Source: Kalaharituber pfeilii | Lineage: Eukaryota > Ascomycota > Pezizomycetes > Pezizales > Pezizaceae | Direction: 5' to 3' | Length of the DNA: 64,000 nucleotides | Assembly: GCA_015179045.1 (NCBI GenBank) | Contig: WHUZ01000017.1 | Location: 434,001 to 498,000 of the forward strand | Shown here: in pieces, positions 24,322 to 39,790 of the stretch | How positions within the stretch are numbered: position 1 is the stretch's first letter | Layout: every line of letters starts with the position of its first letter | Program-made: the position numbers and the translations under genes | Notes under the pieces: generated by a model | The model's database searches: none | The model's input: the letters and a program-made list of their open reading frames with translations, nothing else | What the model was told of the DNA's origin: nothing

Positions 24322-25995
24322 ATGCCCCACAGGAAGGAAAAGCATCACCCCAGGGCAAACCCAGAGAGCGCATGGAAGAAAATTCTAAGAATTTTTTGTT
24401 GCGGGATAGCTAATGGAAGCACATCAGAGAAGAGATCCTGTAAGAAGCAACCGCTAAAGAAGAGACACAATAGGGCAGAAAAGATCCCTGGCAAAGTGGT
24501 CCCCAAGGAAGATCCAGCAAAGCGAGTCCGAGCGAAAGAAAGGGCCAAGCATCGTGCAGAGCATCAGCATACGACGGTAGAGGTCAGTGGTAGAGGGGTC
24601 CTAGTTCCTCCGGTAAGCGAAGAGCAACACAGTATTGCTGTTCCGGAAGTTGCCTCATCAGCACCAACGGAGAACGAAGCATGGGGTAACAAAAACACCA
24701 GTAACATCACGTTTTGTGTTCCTGCTCAAAAACCTGCAAAAACATCACCAATTAGGAAAACTAGCACTTCAGTGTTCTCTTTGGAGGACTCCGCCACGAG
24801 CACCTATGATGAGCCCACTTCGCAAAATCAAGATGAATACCACTGCTCCTTCAGAGCACAAAATCCACCTATCATTGTCGACTGGAATATGCACGGCTCA
24901 TATTCGGGAATGGCTGACTATGCACGGAGCGAGTCAATATGGACTCAGCGCATGACAAGCGGCGAAATTGGGTACGATCAATATGAAGCTGATCCAGTCC
25001 CTGTTGCCATAACCCCAACACCGAAAGACAACAGATGCAGGTACATAGACCTCAAGCATCCATGGAGCAATGGCATTCCGGAACGCCGCTCTTCGCAACT
25101 ATCCGACACCTCTGACACTGGAGCAACTGTTGCAGAGAATGAGAGAGTATATGCTCCTAGTAGAAGACCTGTGACAAGGATAGATGCTCCATTAGGACAA
25201 TCTTGGGTTCCGATGTCCTGTACATCGGATCAGTACAGAATGCCTGCTCCTCCGCACGTTCCGGTGCCGCCAACAGCACCGTCTCCCCCAACATGGTATT
25301 CTTCGCCATTGCCGTATCTGCCGCAAGAATTGGCACCACTGCCTCGCCTGCAGCGGCCAAAATTCTATGACAGCGGTAGCAGTTATTGCAGCTCGAACCA
25401 TAACCTAAGCAGAACAACCGTTGCGGCATCAAGTAAGACTTCCTTACTGCAGGACACACATTCCCAAAAGAGTTCTCATGAATTATTTGGCAGCGGTTCA
25501 TCCGCAGCTAATTCACGTGTCGAAAATCGGACTGTGAAAGGAATAGGCCTGGGGATAACATTAGATCTTCAAGATTGCGAGCGGCCCGTTGCCTCCGCAC
25601 GAGCTGCCAGTGTTGGTCAGGAAGATTGGATGAATTGGTCTTTTCCAAGCTACGGAATTGGCCCAATTCCCAACTTGAGTGATAGGAAAAAGAATGCAGC
25701 ACAAGGGCGGGCTGGAGAGCCATCGGACAATCAAAAGGGCTTTAGGGTTGCAAAAACAAGCCCAAGGGTATATAGCACGAGGGATATGGAAGGTTGGCGA
25801 AGGAAATATGACACAGGTAATGAAAGAATTAATGCAAGGGATATCGGTAAGAGAGAAAGGGGAGGCGGTAGTATCACTGACTACAGAGCCTCGAGTACTA
25901 TTTCAAACGTGAGGGCTTGGAGCAGCAGCCGATCAAGGGCAGAAATGCAGCCAACGGTAGAGAGTGTGATAAGCTCGGTTATCGGGAAAGATTGA
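24322..25995 (+). CDS. Hypothetical disordered protein, orphan
   Basis: An uninterrupted 557-residue frame. The frame extends 48 codons further upstream without an ATG, so I take the first ATG. I do not recognise the family. The N-terminus is strongly basic and includes a Cys pair in ILRIFCCGIA, then a Lys/Arg-rich stretch to about residue 85. The middle is Ser/Thr/Pro-rich; a proline-rich segment near 310-345 contains PPHVPVPPTAPSPP. The C-terminus is again charged and Ser/Arg-rich, ending in SVISSVIGKD. No membrane helix or enzymatic motif is visible. A TATA-like box and a normal spacing to neighbours support a real gene. The Cys pair next to basic residues could be lipid-modified or membrane-facing, but that is speculation. 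Confidence 0.6.
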   Translation: MPHRKEKHHPRANPESAWKKILRIFCCGIANGSTSEKRSCKKQPLKKRHNRAEKIPGKVVPKEDPAKRVRAKERAKHRAEHQHTTVEVSGRGVLVPPVSEEQHSIAVPEVASSAPTENEAWGNKNTSNITFCVPAQKPAKTSPIRKTSTSVFSLEDSATSTYDEPTSQNQDEYHCSFRAQNPPIIVDWNMHGSYSGMADYARSESIWTQRMTSGEIGYDQYEADPVPVAITPTPKDNRCRYIDLKHPWSNGIPERRSSQLSDTSDTGATVAENERVYAPSRRPVTRIDAPLGQSWVPMSCTSDQYRMPAPPHVPVPPTAPSPPTWYSSPLPYLPQELAPLPRLQRPKFYDSGSSYCSSNHNLSRTTVAASSKTSLLQDTHSQKSSHELFGSGSSAANSRVENRTVKGIGLGITLDLQDCERPVASARAASVGQEDWMNWSFPSYGIGPIPNLSDRKKNAAQGRAGEPSDNQKGFRVAKTSPRVYSTRDMEGWRRKYDTGNERINARDIGKRERGGGSITDYRASSTISNVRAWSSSRSRAEMQPTVESVISSVIGKD

Positions 25996-27562
25996 GAATG
26001 GGGAGGGGAGGGGAGGGGAGGCATAAAGTCCGCGAGACAGGCAGTCCATTCCTCGGAAGGCTGCGAGGTCAAGTGAAGGCTACATGGATCTGGGACGAGT
26101 ATGCTGGGGGGGGGGGGGGGGGGGTTTGGGGGCTGGCGGGTATGAAGACATGAAGGGAGGATAAGGGTGTCATTTCCTTCGCTGTTGGTCCTTTGATTCT
26201 GAATTCGTGCTGTCATGTCTAACGAGGCGTCTTGTACCGTATTATCGTTTTTCTTCCCGTTCTCTTCCTTCTCTCTTCCCTTTTTTTTTTTTTTTTGCCT
26301 TATATTTTTAATTCGTTCCTCAGAGTGGGGGGCTGGCTGACTGGACTGATTTCGGCTGTGCGATGTCTTTTTCTGAACATTGAGGGGGTGGTTCTGCGTT
26401 TCTACTTGATAGCTTTGGAGTTGGCGGGCGCGGCGCATATAGGCGGGGGGAGGTACATAAGCAGTGCAGAGGCGGCTGGCCAGCGCAGGATGTAACTGTG
26501 ATCCTTACATACATAGAAGTTATACATGGGCGCATTACATATAGGTAGGCATGGGGCGTGATGGGACGAAAGCAAGTCGCAAGGCCTGTCACGGGGTCTG
26601 CGGAGCCACTCCTGCGCGTGTGGCTAGTGGGGCCGCCAGAGCGTGACCTTGCCTGCCGTGACGAGCTGCGCTGCCCCTCCACCGCGGCGCCAAGGCCAGC
26701 GGCGCCCACCGCGGCGGCCCCTCCACTCTCCTGCCGTCGACCGGCCTGTGAGCCTGGCGGAGGCGGGGGGCGGGGGGCGGGGGGCGGGGGGCGGAGGCGA
26801 AGGCGAGCGCAAGCAAAATCAAGGCCGCCGCCGGTGCTTGCCCGTGCTTGGCCGTGCCATCTCCCCACACATCGCCCCCCAAGCCATCTCGCAGCACACG
26901 CAGCACACGCAGCACACGCAGCACACGCAGCACACGCAGCACACGCAAGCACGCAGTCCCTGGATTGGCTTGCTGCACCTGCTAGCTCCCGCACCCACTC
27001 TCCAGGCGCCTTCCGTGCTGCTGCTGCTGCTGCTGGCCTGGCCGTCTGCACAACCCTCCGCCGCTCCTGCGCAGCATCCCGTGGCTCACGAGGGAAGTGG
27101 CCCCCCCCCCCCCCCCCTCCCCCAAAGTACCTGTACGTGACCCGAAGCTCCCTTGCGCACCCTCCCCCCCCCTCGCCCCCCCTACTCTGCGCGCCCCAAC
27201 AGAGTGAGTGCACACCAAGATTCCCAGTTTCATGCTCAAGGCCACACTCATGCTTATGTTCACCAAGCTGCCCGCCCTTGCGCCGCCTGCGCACTTAACT
27301 CAATTGTATGCTTGATTGGGCCTAACTCGCACCCCCTCCCACCAACCCCCCACCTCCCCCCTCCCAGCACACACTCACGTAACTACAACATTTCGTCAAC
27401 CTGCTCCACTACTCCATCCTCCGTCGGGACCCCCCCCCCCCCCCCCCCCCCCCCTCAAGCCCTTTTGGGAAGTTCGAATCACTGCTCAAACGCCACCGCG
27501 CCCTACCTTAACAGAAGCTCATTGGCAGAGTCGGACAGTCCTGCAGTGCCCCCCAACCCCAA
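25996..27562. promoter_or_regulatory. G/C-rich intergenic region and SNX41 leader
   Basis: Gene-free. It contains a G run at 26106-26124, T runs near 26280, GGGGGC repeats near 26765-26795, a nine-base repeat (26891-26946) and C runs near 27100-27118 and 27430-27454. From about 26850 the sense strand is C-rich, as in the other leaders of this window. Long open frames here exist in several frames on both strands and alternate as low-complexity Ala/Pro/His-Thr strings, so I reject them as genes. It probably includes the SNX41 promoter and 5' leader. Confidence 0.45.
26891..26946 (+). repeat. Nine-base tandem repeat (GCAGCACAC)
   Basis: About six perfect or near-perfect copies of a nine-base unit, followed by decayed copies. 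It lies within the GC-rich leader of SNX41. Confidence 0.85.
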
Positions 27563-29773
27563 ATGTGGGAAGACAACAACCCTCTCTCCTACGACCGCCG
27601 GTCGTCCACTTCCTCGTTCGCTCCCACAGATGCTTACGGCTCCTCCCCTCCATCCTTCCTACCATCAAACATTCATAACCAGCATCAAGGCAACATGGCT
27701 TCCCATATATCCGAGCAAGATGAAGACGAGCCTCGGGCTGCCAGTCGGGATCCATCATCACACGGAATCGGAGACGACACGGACGACGACGACGATGACT
27801 ACCCAGCTGCAATGAGGTCAGTAGGATACGATTCCCGCCTGGAGAAAATTCTAGCAGAACATAAGGATCTAGGAATTACGATAGTAGGCTCTGGGAAGAA
27901 TGCTGAGGGTAGTGGTGGGGGTTACATCTACTACACTATCCGAACCGGGGTTTGTCTAACCAATCTCCCATCCTATCCCCATACCTCTGTAGCTCGCGGG
28001 AACTAACGAATGCGCTGCAATCGGTAGGACCTTGAAGTGCGTCGTCGGTATTCGGAGTTCGAATCGTTACGGAGGAATCTGACTTTGCTATTTCCATGCC
28101 TCATAATACCACCTATCCCGGAGAAGCACTCTCTTTCAGATTATGCCACGGCTCCGAGACATGCAAAGGAGGATATCCATACCATTGACTTGAGAAAGCG
28201 CATGCTAGGTGTGTTCCTCAATAGATGCTTGCGCATGAAGGAAATCAGGCGATGCACGGTGTTTGCTAAATTCTTAGACCCAAATGCGAGCTGGGTACGT
28301 GGCCCCCATTGCCTCCGCTTGAAGCTTGTAGCTCCATGTATGATGGATATTGCTAAACAATTGCAGAGTGAGGTATTAAATTCTCCGCCAATATCCGATC
28401 TCCCAAAATCCTATCTTAGGGCTCCTCCTAATGACCCCTCTCATCCCACTCCGGCTCATGCATTCCTTCCCATACCGTCAGGATCGGCAAAGCTAAGAAC
28501 TGTATCGATGCCTGCGGCTGCCGCAAATCCATACATGCACCGATTTCCACCGCAAGACCATACTTTAACCGAGGCGGAACTTGATCATTATTTTAGCAAC
28601 TACGAGATTGCAACAAAAGACTACGAGAGTCTGCTCACAGGATCTATCGAGAAGGTTAACCGCCGAATCTTGAAACGGCTCACTGAGCTGGCCACCGATT
28701 ATTCCGAACTAGGGGCTCGCTACAATGCCTTTTCATTGTTTGAATCTGGCACCCTTGCGAGCGCCATAGAGCGGATTGGGCAATCAGTGGACTCCACTTA
28801 TATTGCGACGGAGGAATTGGCTCGACTTTTGACTTCTAGTTTTGCTGAGCCGCTGCGGGAGTCTGCCCAGTTCGCCGGTGTTGTTAGAGGTGTGTTAAAG
28901 TATCGGCTCATGAAGAGGTTGCAGGAAGAGATGACGCGAGATCAACTTGCCCAAAAGAAGCAACTACTAGAAGAGCTTGAGCGGAGTGAAGCAGAGGCAC
29001 GCAGAATTGAGCAGTGTCTGATAGGAGAAGCTAGCACTCACAAAGACATGTCAGATGACCACGATGAGGTGGAGATCATCGATCCGGCAGAATTCCCACC
29101 AACACACATGGAAACGCCATCTACAGGTGCTACTGCATCCCCCAAACGATCCCAATCAACAAAATCACCTCAAGGCTCTCTTGGCAAGGCTGCGGGGCGC
29201 AATGCTAGTGGCCACCGTAAAAGTGCCTCAGCTGGCGTTCCCTCCTCTAATTCAACGTCTACATCGCCTAGCAGTAGCGGTGGCATAGCTAGCAGCTTTG
29301 TAGGCGGTGTGGGGAACGGACTGTCGTCAAAAATATTTGGAAGGTTGAGCCATGCGGTGCATGGGATTGTCGATGTTGATCCGGAGACAACTAGACGAAA
29401 TAACATCGGGAAAAATAAAGAGAGATTACAGCAGTTAGAGCAAGCGCTTCACGCTGCGGAAGGGGATGTGAAGGAGGCTACCAATGGAATTCTGAAGGAT
29501 TTGAGGAGGTTTCAGAAGGAGAAGGAAGAGGACTTGAAGCGCATGATGGTAAGTACTTTATGCCTCTTCATTGGTGATGCTTTGTTCCTTTATGGTCATT
29601 GATCACCCAGTTTTGCTTTCATGATGCAATAGATGATCTCCGCTTCGGCGCATGAGCTAACTTTGGCACGAATACAGATTGCGTATGCAAAATGCCACAT
29701 CGAATGGGCCAAGAAGAACTATGAAACGTGGGAAGAGGCAAAGGCAGAGGTTGAAAAGATCCAAGCGAGATAG
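27563..29773 (+). CDS. SNX41: Sorting nexin-41 type PX-BAR protein
   Basis: Binds phosphatidylinositol 3-phosphate on endosomes and acts, with its SNX4/ATG20 relatives, in recycling and selective autophagy. Proposed exons are 27563-27949, 28028-28294, 28367-29548 and 29678-29773, giving about 643 residues. The N-terminus MWEDNNPLSYDRR is typical of the fungal SNX41 group. After an acidic stretch comes the PX domain (about 105-215), split by intron 1, with the lipid-binding RRRYSEFESLRR and PPIPEKHSL. The second intron is inferred because the family has a direct join of the segments ending FLDPNASW and starting SEVLNSPP. A BAR-type helical region fills the C-terminal half, interrupted by a Ser-rich insert (about 460-520) and ending YAKCHIEWAKKNYETWEE. 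An in-frame alternative acceptor at 29632 would add 15 residues. ATG20 is the nearest alternative name. Confidence 0.9.
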
Positions 29774-31420
29774 GATGATTTGGTCTCAGACTCAGCTTCG
29801 TATATACATGTTTCACGAGAGTAAATGGTACAGTCATGATTCAATGGCAGTTTTCTACTAGGTTTTACCGTTGCGTTTTTTTTCTTTCCATCCTTTTGTC
29901 CTCGGGCAGGAACCAGTGGGCTTGATAATTTAACTCAGTCTGGGATTGAGGGCAGGCAGGCTCGAATAGCTGAGTACTATCTACCAAAAAGCGAGGTTTT
30001 AATGTTTGAAGTTTGTTGGCACCTTGGAGTGGACGGGAGCCAAGAGGTATGGGTTTGAGCCCACTGCACTCTAGATAGTTTACCCTGAATGTAGCCACGA
30101 GAGAAATTACTAAAAGCTCCGGTCGTGATGCTGAATGTATTTAGTTCACATGATCAGCCTCGTGACAGTAACACGACATTGCCTGTCAGCCGTATCATTC
30201 TCGTTCCCATCCCACCCGTAAGTAAGGGCCAGGTCAGTTCGAATCCATATTTCACAACAAGGGCCCTGTTGTATGTTCGGCTTACTTGTAGTCATGTGCA
30301 TCGTGCATCGCACGCACTCTACATTCTTTTACATTTTTGCATGGTATGAAGGTTCAGTTTCGTGAATGGTTGGAGCGGGCACTGGGGGGGGGGGGAACTG
30401 ATACCGTGTGTTGCGCCAAGCGTCTCAGTGTCCACGCTGCCCGTTGCCACCCCACACTGCCCCAGGCTATTCTTGGCGCTGGGCCTGTGAAGAGCGTTGG
30501 GAGCCTGTATCATACCAGCCGCAGCCGCCGTTGCTAGGCTGGACTGGGCTGGGCTGGAGGCCTGCGACTCTCAGGAACAAGCCCGTCCGTCGTAGAGCAG
30601 CACCGCACTCAGCTGCGCCTGCGACAAGCAAGCGCCGCAGCGCAGCCTCCGTTTGGCAGCCTCCGTTTGGCAGCCCGAGCTGATAGATGATAGATAATAG
30701 ATAATGCTGAAACAGTGCAAGCACAAGCCGTATCGTAGCCATAGCGCCGCTGCCAGTGCATCTCATCCTACATCCTCTGATCTCACTTGTACTCGAGTAC
30801 TCTACAAGACTCCATCTGCCCCCACTCGTCCCCCGCCCTCCGGCTACCCAGCGCTACAATATAACACAGCACACCAGATATCTCTTGCATCTCTCCTGGC
30901 ATCTACCATCCCGCACGTTGAGGTGCCGGTGCAGGCACCTGAGCCCTGTAGAAACACGCTCCGCCCAGTAGCCCTATCAGCCGCTCGCAGCAGCACTTCG
31001 AAACGAACGACGCCAGATCCCCACGCCCCCAAGATTCAAGGGAAAATTCTACATTGGCACCTTTGCTGGAGCTGCCGATACAGCAGCACACAGGTACCAG
31101 AACAACTAAAACCTGCACTAAAGTAAACCCCCCCCCCTCCCAAGGCCTCACCCAAGGCCTTAGCAGGGGATCCCCACTTCGAAAGTTTCGTTCTTTCTAC
31201 GAGCGTCATCAGTGTGGCCTTGTGTAGAAAAAGATCGGAGGGGTAGTTTCTGGCCACTTTGTACACCCCCCCCCACCACCACCACCACCACCACCACCAC
31301 AAAGAAGTTCTTTCCAAGCTCCTTTCTTGTACTTGAGTACTCCATCCGATCTCAAACAACGACAACACACCCTCCATTGCATTGCATTGCCAGCGAGGCC
31401 TAAGGTCGAAAGCCTGCAAG
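29774..31420. other. Intergenic and UBP12 leader
   Basis: No gene is seen. A G run lies at 30385-30396, two copies of CTCCGTTTGGCAGC occur back to back near 30646-30673, and a CCACCA triplet repeat lies near 31275-31301. The part from about 30350 is GC-rich and C-biased on the sense strand, as before the other housekeeping genes. Confidence 0.55.
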
Positions 31421-31496
31421 GTAAGTTTTTTTTTTTCTTAATTTCTAATTTTTAATTTCTTTTCTTTTCTTTTTTCTGCTCCTCCATTGAAAATAG
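31421..31496 (+). other. Predicted 5'-leader intron of UBP12
   Basis: A textbook donor GTAAGT, a long pyrimidine-rich body with CTAAT-like branch candidates (about 31445-31456), and acceptor AAATAG. The length of 76 nt matches the coding introns of the window. It lies 306 bp before the ATG and would be removed from the untranslated leader. This is read from consensus only. Confidence 0.55.
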
Positions 31497-31802
31497 CAAG
31501 TCGTGCCGTCCCTGTCGGCTATTTTTCTCAGGATTCTATTGGATTTGGCGCTGTATTCCAACCAGGATTTTTGCCCTCAAGTGCGATTTGTGCAGCTGAT
31601 TCTCGAACCTTTATTTAGTCACAACTTGGACAGTTCTGTCTTTTACGAGAGGCTGTCGTTGCTGGCAAATCTTCTTTCACCTTCAATCTATCCCGTTGTT
31701 TCAACGATTTCTTACTGCAAGACTGTGAACATTGTGGAAGCATAGACACCTCTCATTCGACCTCATCATACACGTTGACGATCCGACTACAGTACGGAAA
31801 AT

Positions 31803-36847
<5,045 letters not shown>

Positions 36848-39790
36848 AAAGATTGTGGGAAGAGAGGACAGTGAAATAGATGTTGTAGAGTAAATTTCCT
36901 TTTCTTTTTCCCCTCTTGTATGTCTTTTATGATACGATGTCTGTTTTTTATCTGTTGATGACAAGGGGGTCTATATAGTCTTCAACGAAATGCCTTGATA
37001 CAATTTTTTATTATCGACAATGCTTTTCAGTTTACGATACACCTCACTCTACTCACACCGTCCATGTGCTAGAGCTTGGCTTTTTTGTTTCGGTTGGATT
37101 GAAATGCGGTATCTCTAGATGTTGGCGTTTGTATTTTTGATGCATGATGAGGTGAGGAGGGGTAGCAAGAGGATCGTGGAGGAAGAGGTAGAGAGGGAAT
37201 GCGGTGTTTGAGCTGGCTAGGGGTTGTTATTTTTCAGTTTTTGTGCTGTTCTTCTACGTGTAGGTTTTTGTTTGTTGATGAGATTGCTGCTCTATATATA
37301 TGTATTTGATGATGAATGATGATGGGATATGCGTGAAAGTGGATAAGAGGTGTAAAAGCACCAATGTATCGTTGTCGTCCTACCCGTGTGAGTTGGTTAC
37401 GAAGCATAGAGACTTGACTTTTTCTCTTTTCTGATTTTTTTCCTAGTATCGTTTAGGTGCGGCGGGGAGAGAGAGAGAGAGAGAGGGGGGGGGTCGTCTA
37501 TATTACTTGAAAGTATATCGGATATGGGGGGGGGAGTCAAAAGTATGGATGGGTTGTATATATATATTAACTATAACTAACTCGTATGCGGCTCGAGACA
37601 TAAGTATTATAGCGGATAGCAAATGCTAACACCCCTTCACCCCCCCCCACCACCAAAAAAAAGAAGAAAAAGAAGAAAGAAAAAAAAGGAAAGAAAAATA
37701 GGTGTTTTTTTGGTGGATGGGTGGTTTTTGGTATAAAAGAGCGGGCATTTGCTTGTATGTATGACTTTATATAATTTTAATTTTTTTTTTTTTGTTTTTG
37801 TTTTTTGGCTGGAAATATTAAGGTATTTTAGTTATAAGGAAAAGTTTAAAGAGTTAAAAAAAAATTGACTTTTATAGTATAAGAAATTTTATAAAAGAAA
37901 AGTATATGCCAGATATGAATTAATATGGTAAGAGGTATGTATATTTCATACTAGGCTGATATTGGTAGTGTTAAGGCTATACTAGTTCGTTTGTATGTCT
38001 GATAAGTATATATATATCATACAGAGATTTGTAGAAAACCTTGGTTTCTGCAATAGAGGTAAAGTATGGACTTTATATGGCAGCGAGCTGGCATGCTGCT
38101 CCATATGATAGCCATCGAACTGCAGCCACTGCTGAACTATAGCCTCCGAATGAGAGTTGTCATAGTCTGCTGCTATTATTGTATCTCTTAAAAAGGGTAG
38201 TTGTCCAGAATTACCTGCCCTATGAATGTAATATATTTCTTTATTAGATACAACAGGATGTGCGCTGATATGAACTGACTTGCCGCAGCTAGCCTTTGAG
38301 CTGGCTTAGTAATATACTGAGTATAGAATTGAGGGCCTGCATTCAATCTCTTTGAGCAGGAATAATGGAAGAGGGTTGTCCATCAGTTTAGGGTGGTCTA
38401 TAATGCTCCAGTTTTACTAACATATTGTAGGTGAACGCAGAGAGTTACCGTCCGCCAGGTCAAAAAGACACTTGACTAACGATCCTCGCTAGTCCTGTGC
38501 GTAGCTTCATATAGCACTTACCGTATGCGCGGAGTGGAGCTGTGCGGGGCGAGCGGTACTGTAGGAAGCAAGCAGTACTGTGCGGAGCAAGTTGTGCTGT
38601 GGGGAGCTAATCCTGCAGGGCGCTACGCGGTGGGAAGCTGTAGGGAGTGAGATCAGAACCCGATATATACTATTTGGGTAATAGGAATTTGCCGAGGCCT
38701 TACTATAAAGGGAAATTTAGGTATTGTAAATCCTGCTACCAACCTTTGAGCAAGAAGTGCCAGCTTGAAGATTTCGCTGCTCACACACACTGCAATTCGC
38801 TCAACTTTACACTACTATTGCATTAGGATGCGAAGTGGTAAAGTACTCAGAAAGGTGGAAAAAGGTGGGAAGACGTAGAAGCGGAGAAGCGGGTGGATGT
38901 GGATCGGAACAGCAGACCGTAAAAATAAAGTATTCGTTGTATTATAAATATCAATAAGAAAACACATTTTGAAGACAACATACATTCTTTAGGAAATTTT
39001 TAACCGACGGATATCTGTTTTGCATGAACTGTTATATATATGAGATACATGAAATCAAAAATAATTCGTGAAAAACAAAAAATATGTTGCGCTACATATT
39101 TTAGTATATACGTACTGGAATATTTCAGATGGTATATACTTGGTACAGATTATCTCTTGTATTTAGATACTTCTGTGACTCTGACATCTTGTAGATTTGA
39201 GGATGTCTATATATGTAATTCATATTCTTCAGAAATACTATAGCGTAAGAAGCTAATGGGATCAATATTGTATCTTCAACAACAACCCTATAGATCATAT
39301 ATATTTGCATAATCAAGCAATCTGTAAGATAAGCAGTATGATATTGCAACCAGATTAGTATGATATATTGGTTATGTCATGCTTACATATGCTTTACCTA
39401 GGATTCATAGAGTATAGAATACTTTCAGTAGCTTATCGGACGAGCAGGTGCAAGAAAGGGGCATGTCAAGTAGCTTTACGAAGTTATGTATGTACATAAT
39501 CACTCAATGCCCCGATGTGTGCATAATTGCGTTGACTGCCTGTTGAGGAAATGGGCTGGGAGACCGATGAGGGACGATGGGGAATGGGGAAATGGCCAAT
39601 TATCTGGCCGTACTCTTCTTTCTCCTCCTCACCAATCGATCGATCATCATCACCATCATCATCGCCAACTACATCGCTAATTCATCATTTCTTACAGTAC
39701 AATTGCAAAAAGGGTATATGCAATATACAGGCGTATGGTTGCTTTCAGGGAAGAATATAGCCAGACACTGGGTGTTCTAAGGTAGTATTC
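36848..39790. other. AT-rich gene-free block
   Basis: The first 700 bp after the UBP12 stop hold poly-purine and GA repeats (37469-37487). From about 37740 to 39480 the sequence is AT-rich with many TATATA strings, and no open frame is convincing. This fits an old repeat eroded by mutation, possibly repeat-induced point mutation, but I cannot identify the parent element. A GC-rich island with degenerate repeats interrupts it near 38500-38645. Confidence 0.5.
38515..38645. repeat. Degenerate 19-20 bp tandem repeats in an AT-rich block
   Basis: Successive units resemble GAGCTGTGCGGGGCGAGC, AGTACTGTGCGGAGCAAG and TGTGCTGTGGGGAGCTAA, with a recurring core of a TGTG or TGTA step followed by a GGAGC-like pentamer. 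The units are diverged and of variable length. The base composition contrasts sharply with the flanks. Confidence 0.45.

Noticed and set aside
26320..27298. Long overlapping open frames on both strands (up to 324 codons)
   Set aside because: They cover C/G runs and the nine-base repeat, are open in several frames at once, translate to low-complexity Ala/Pro/Gly and His-Thr strings, and lie in a promoter-like island.
30035..30080. GGGTTTGAGCCC resembling a tRNA T-arm
   Set aside because: The flanking bases do not form the five-pair T stem, and no anticodon or acceptor arm can be placed.
30230..30260. GTTCGAATCC, a T-loop-like string
   Set aside because: No cloverleaf can be built around it.
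31503..31745. 80-codon frame in the UBP12 leader
   Set aside because: It begins with GTG rather than ATG, follows a predicted leader intron and shows no domain; more likely untranslated leader.
39040..39243. 67-codon frame in the AT-rich block
   Set aside because: Ile/Tyr/Ser-rich translation of AT-rich sequence with no motif and no splice context.
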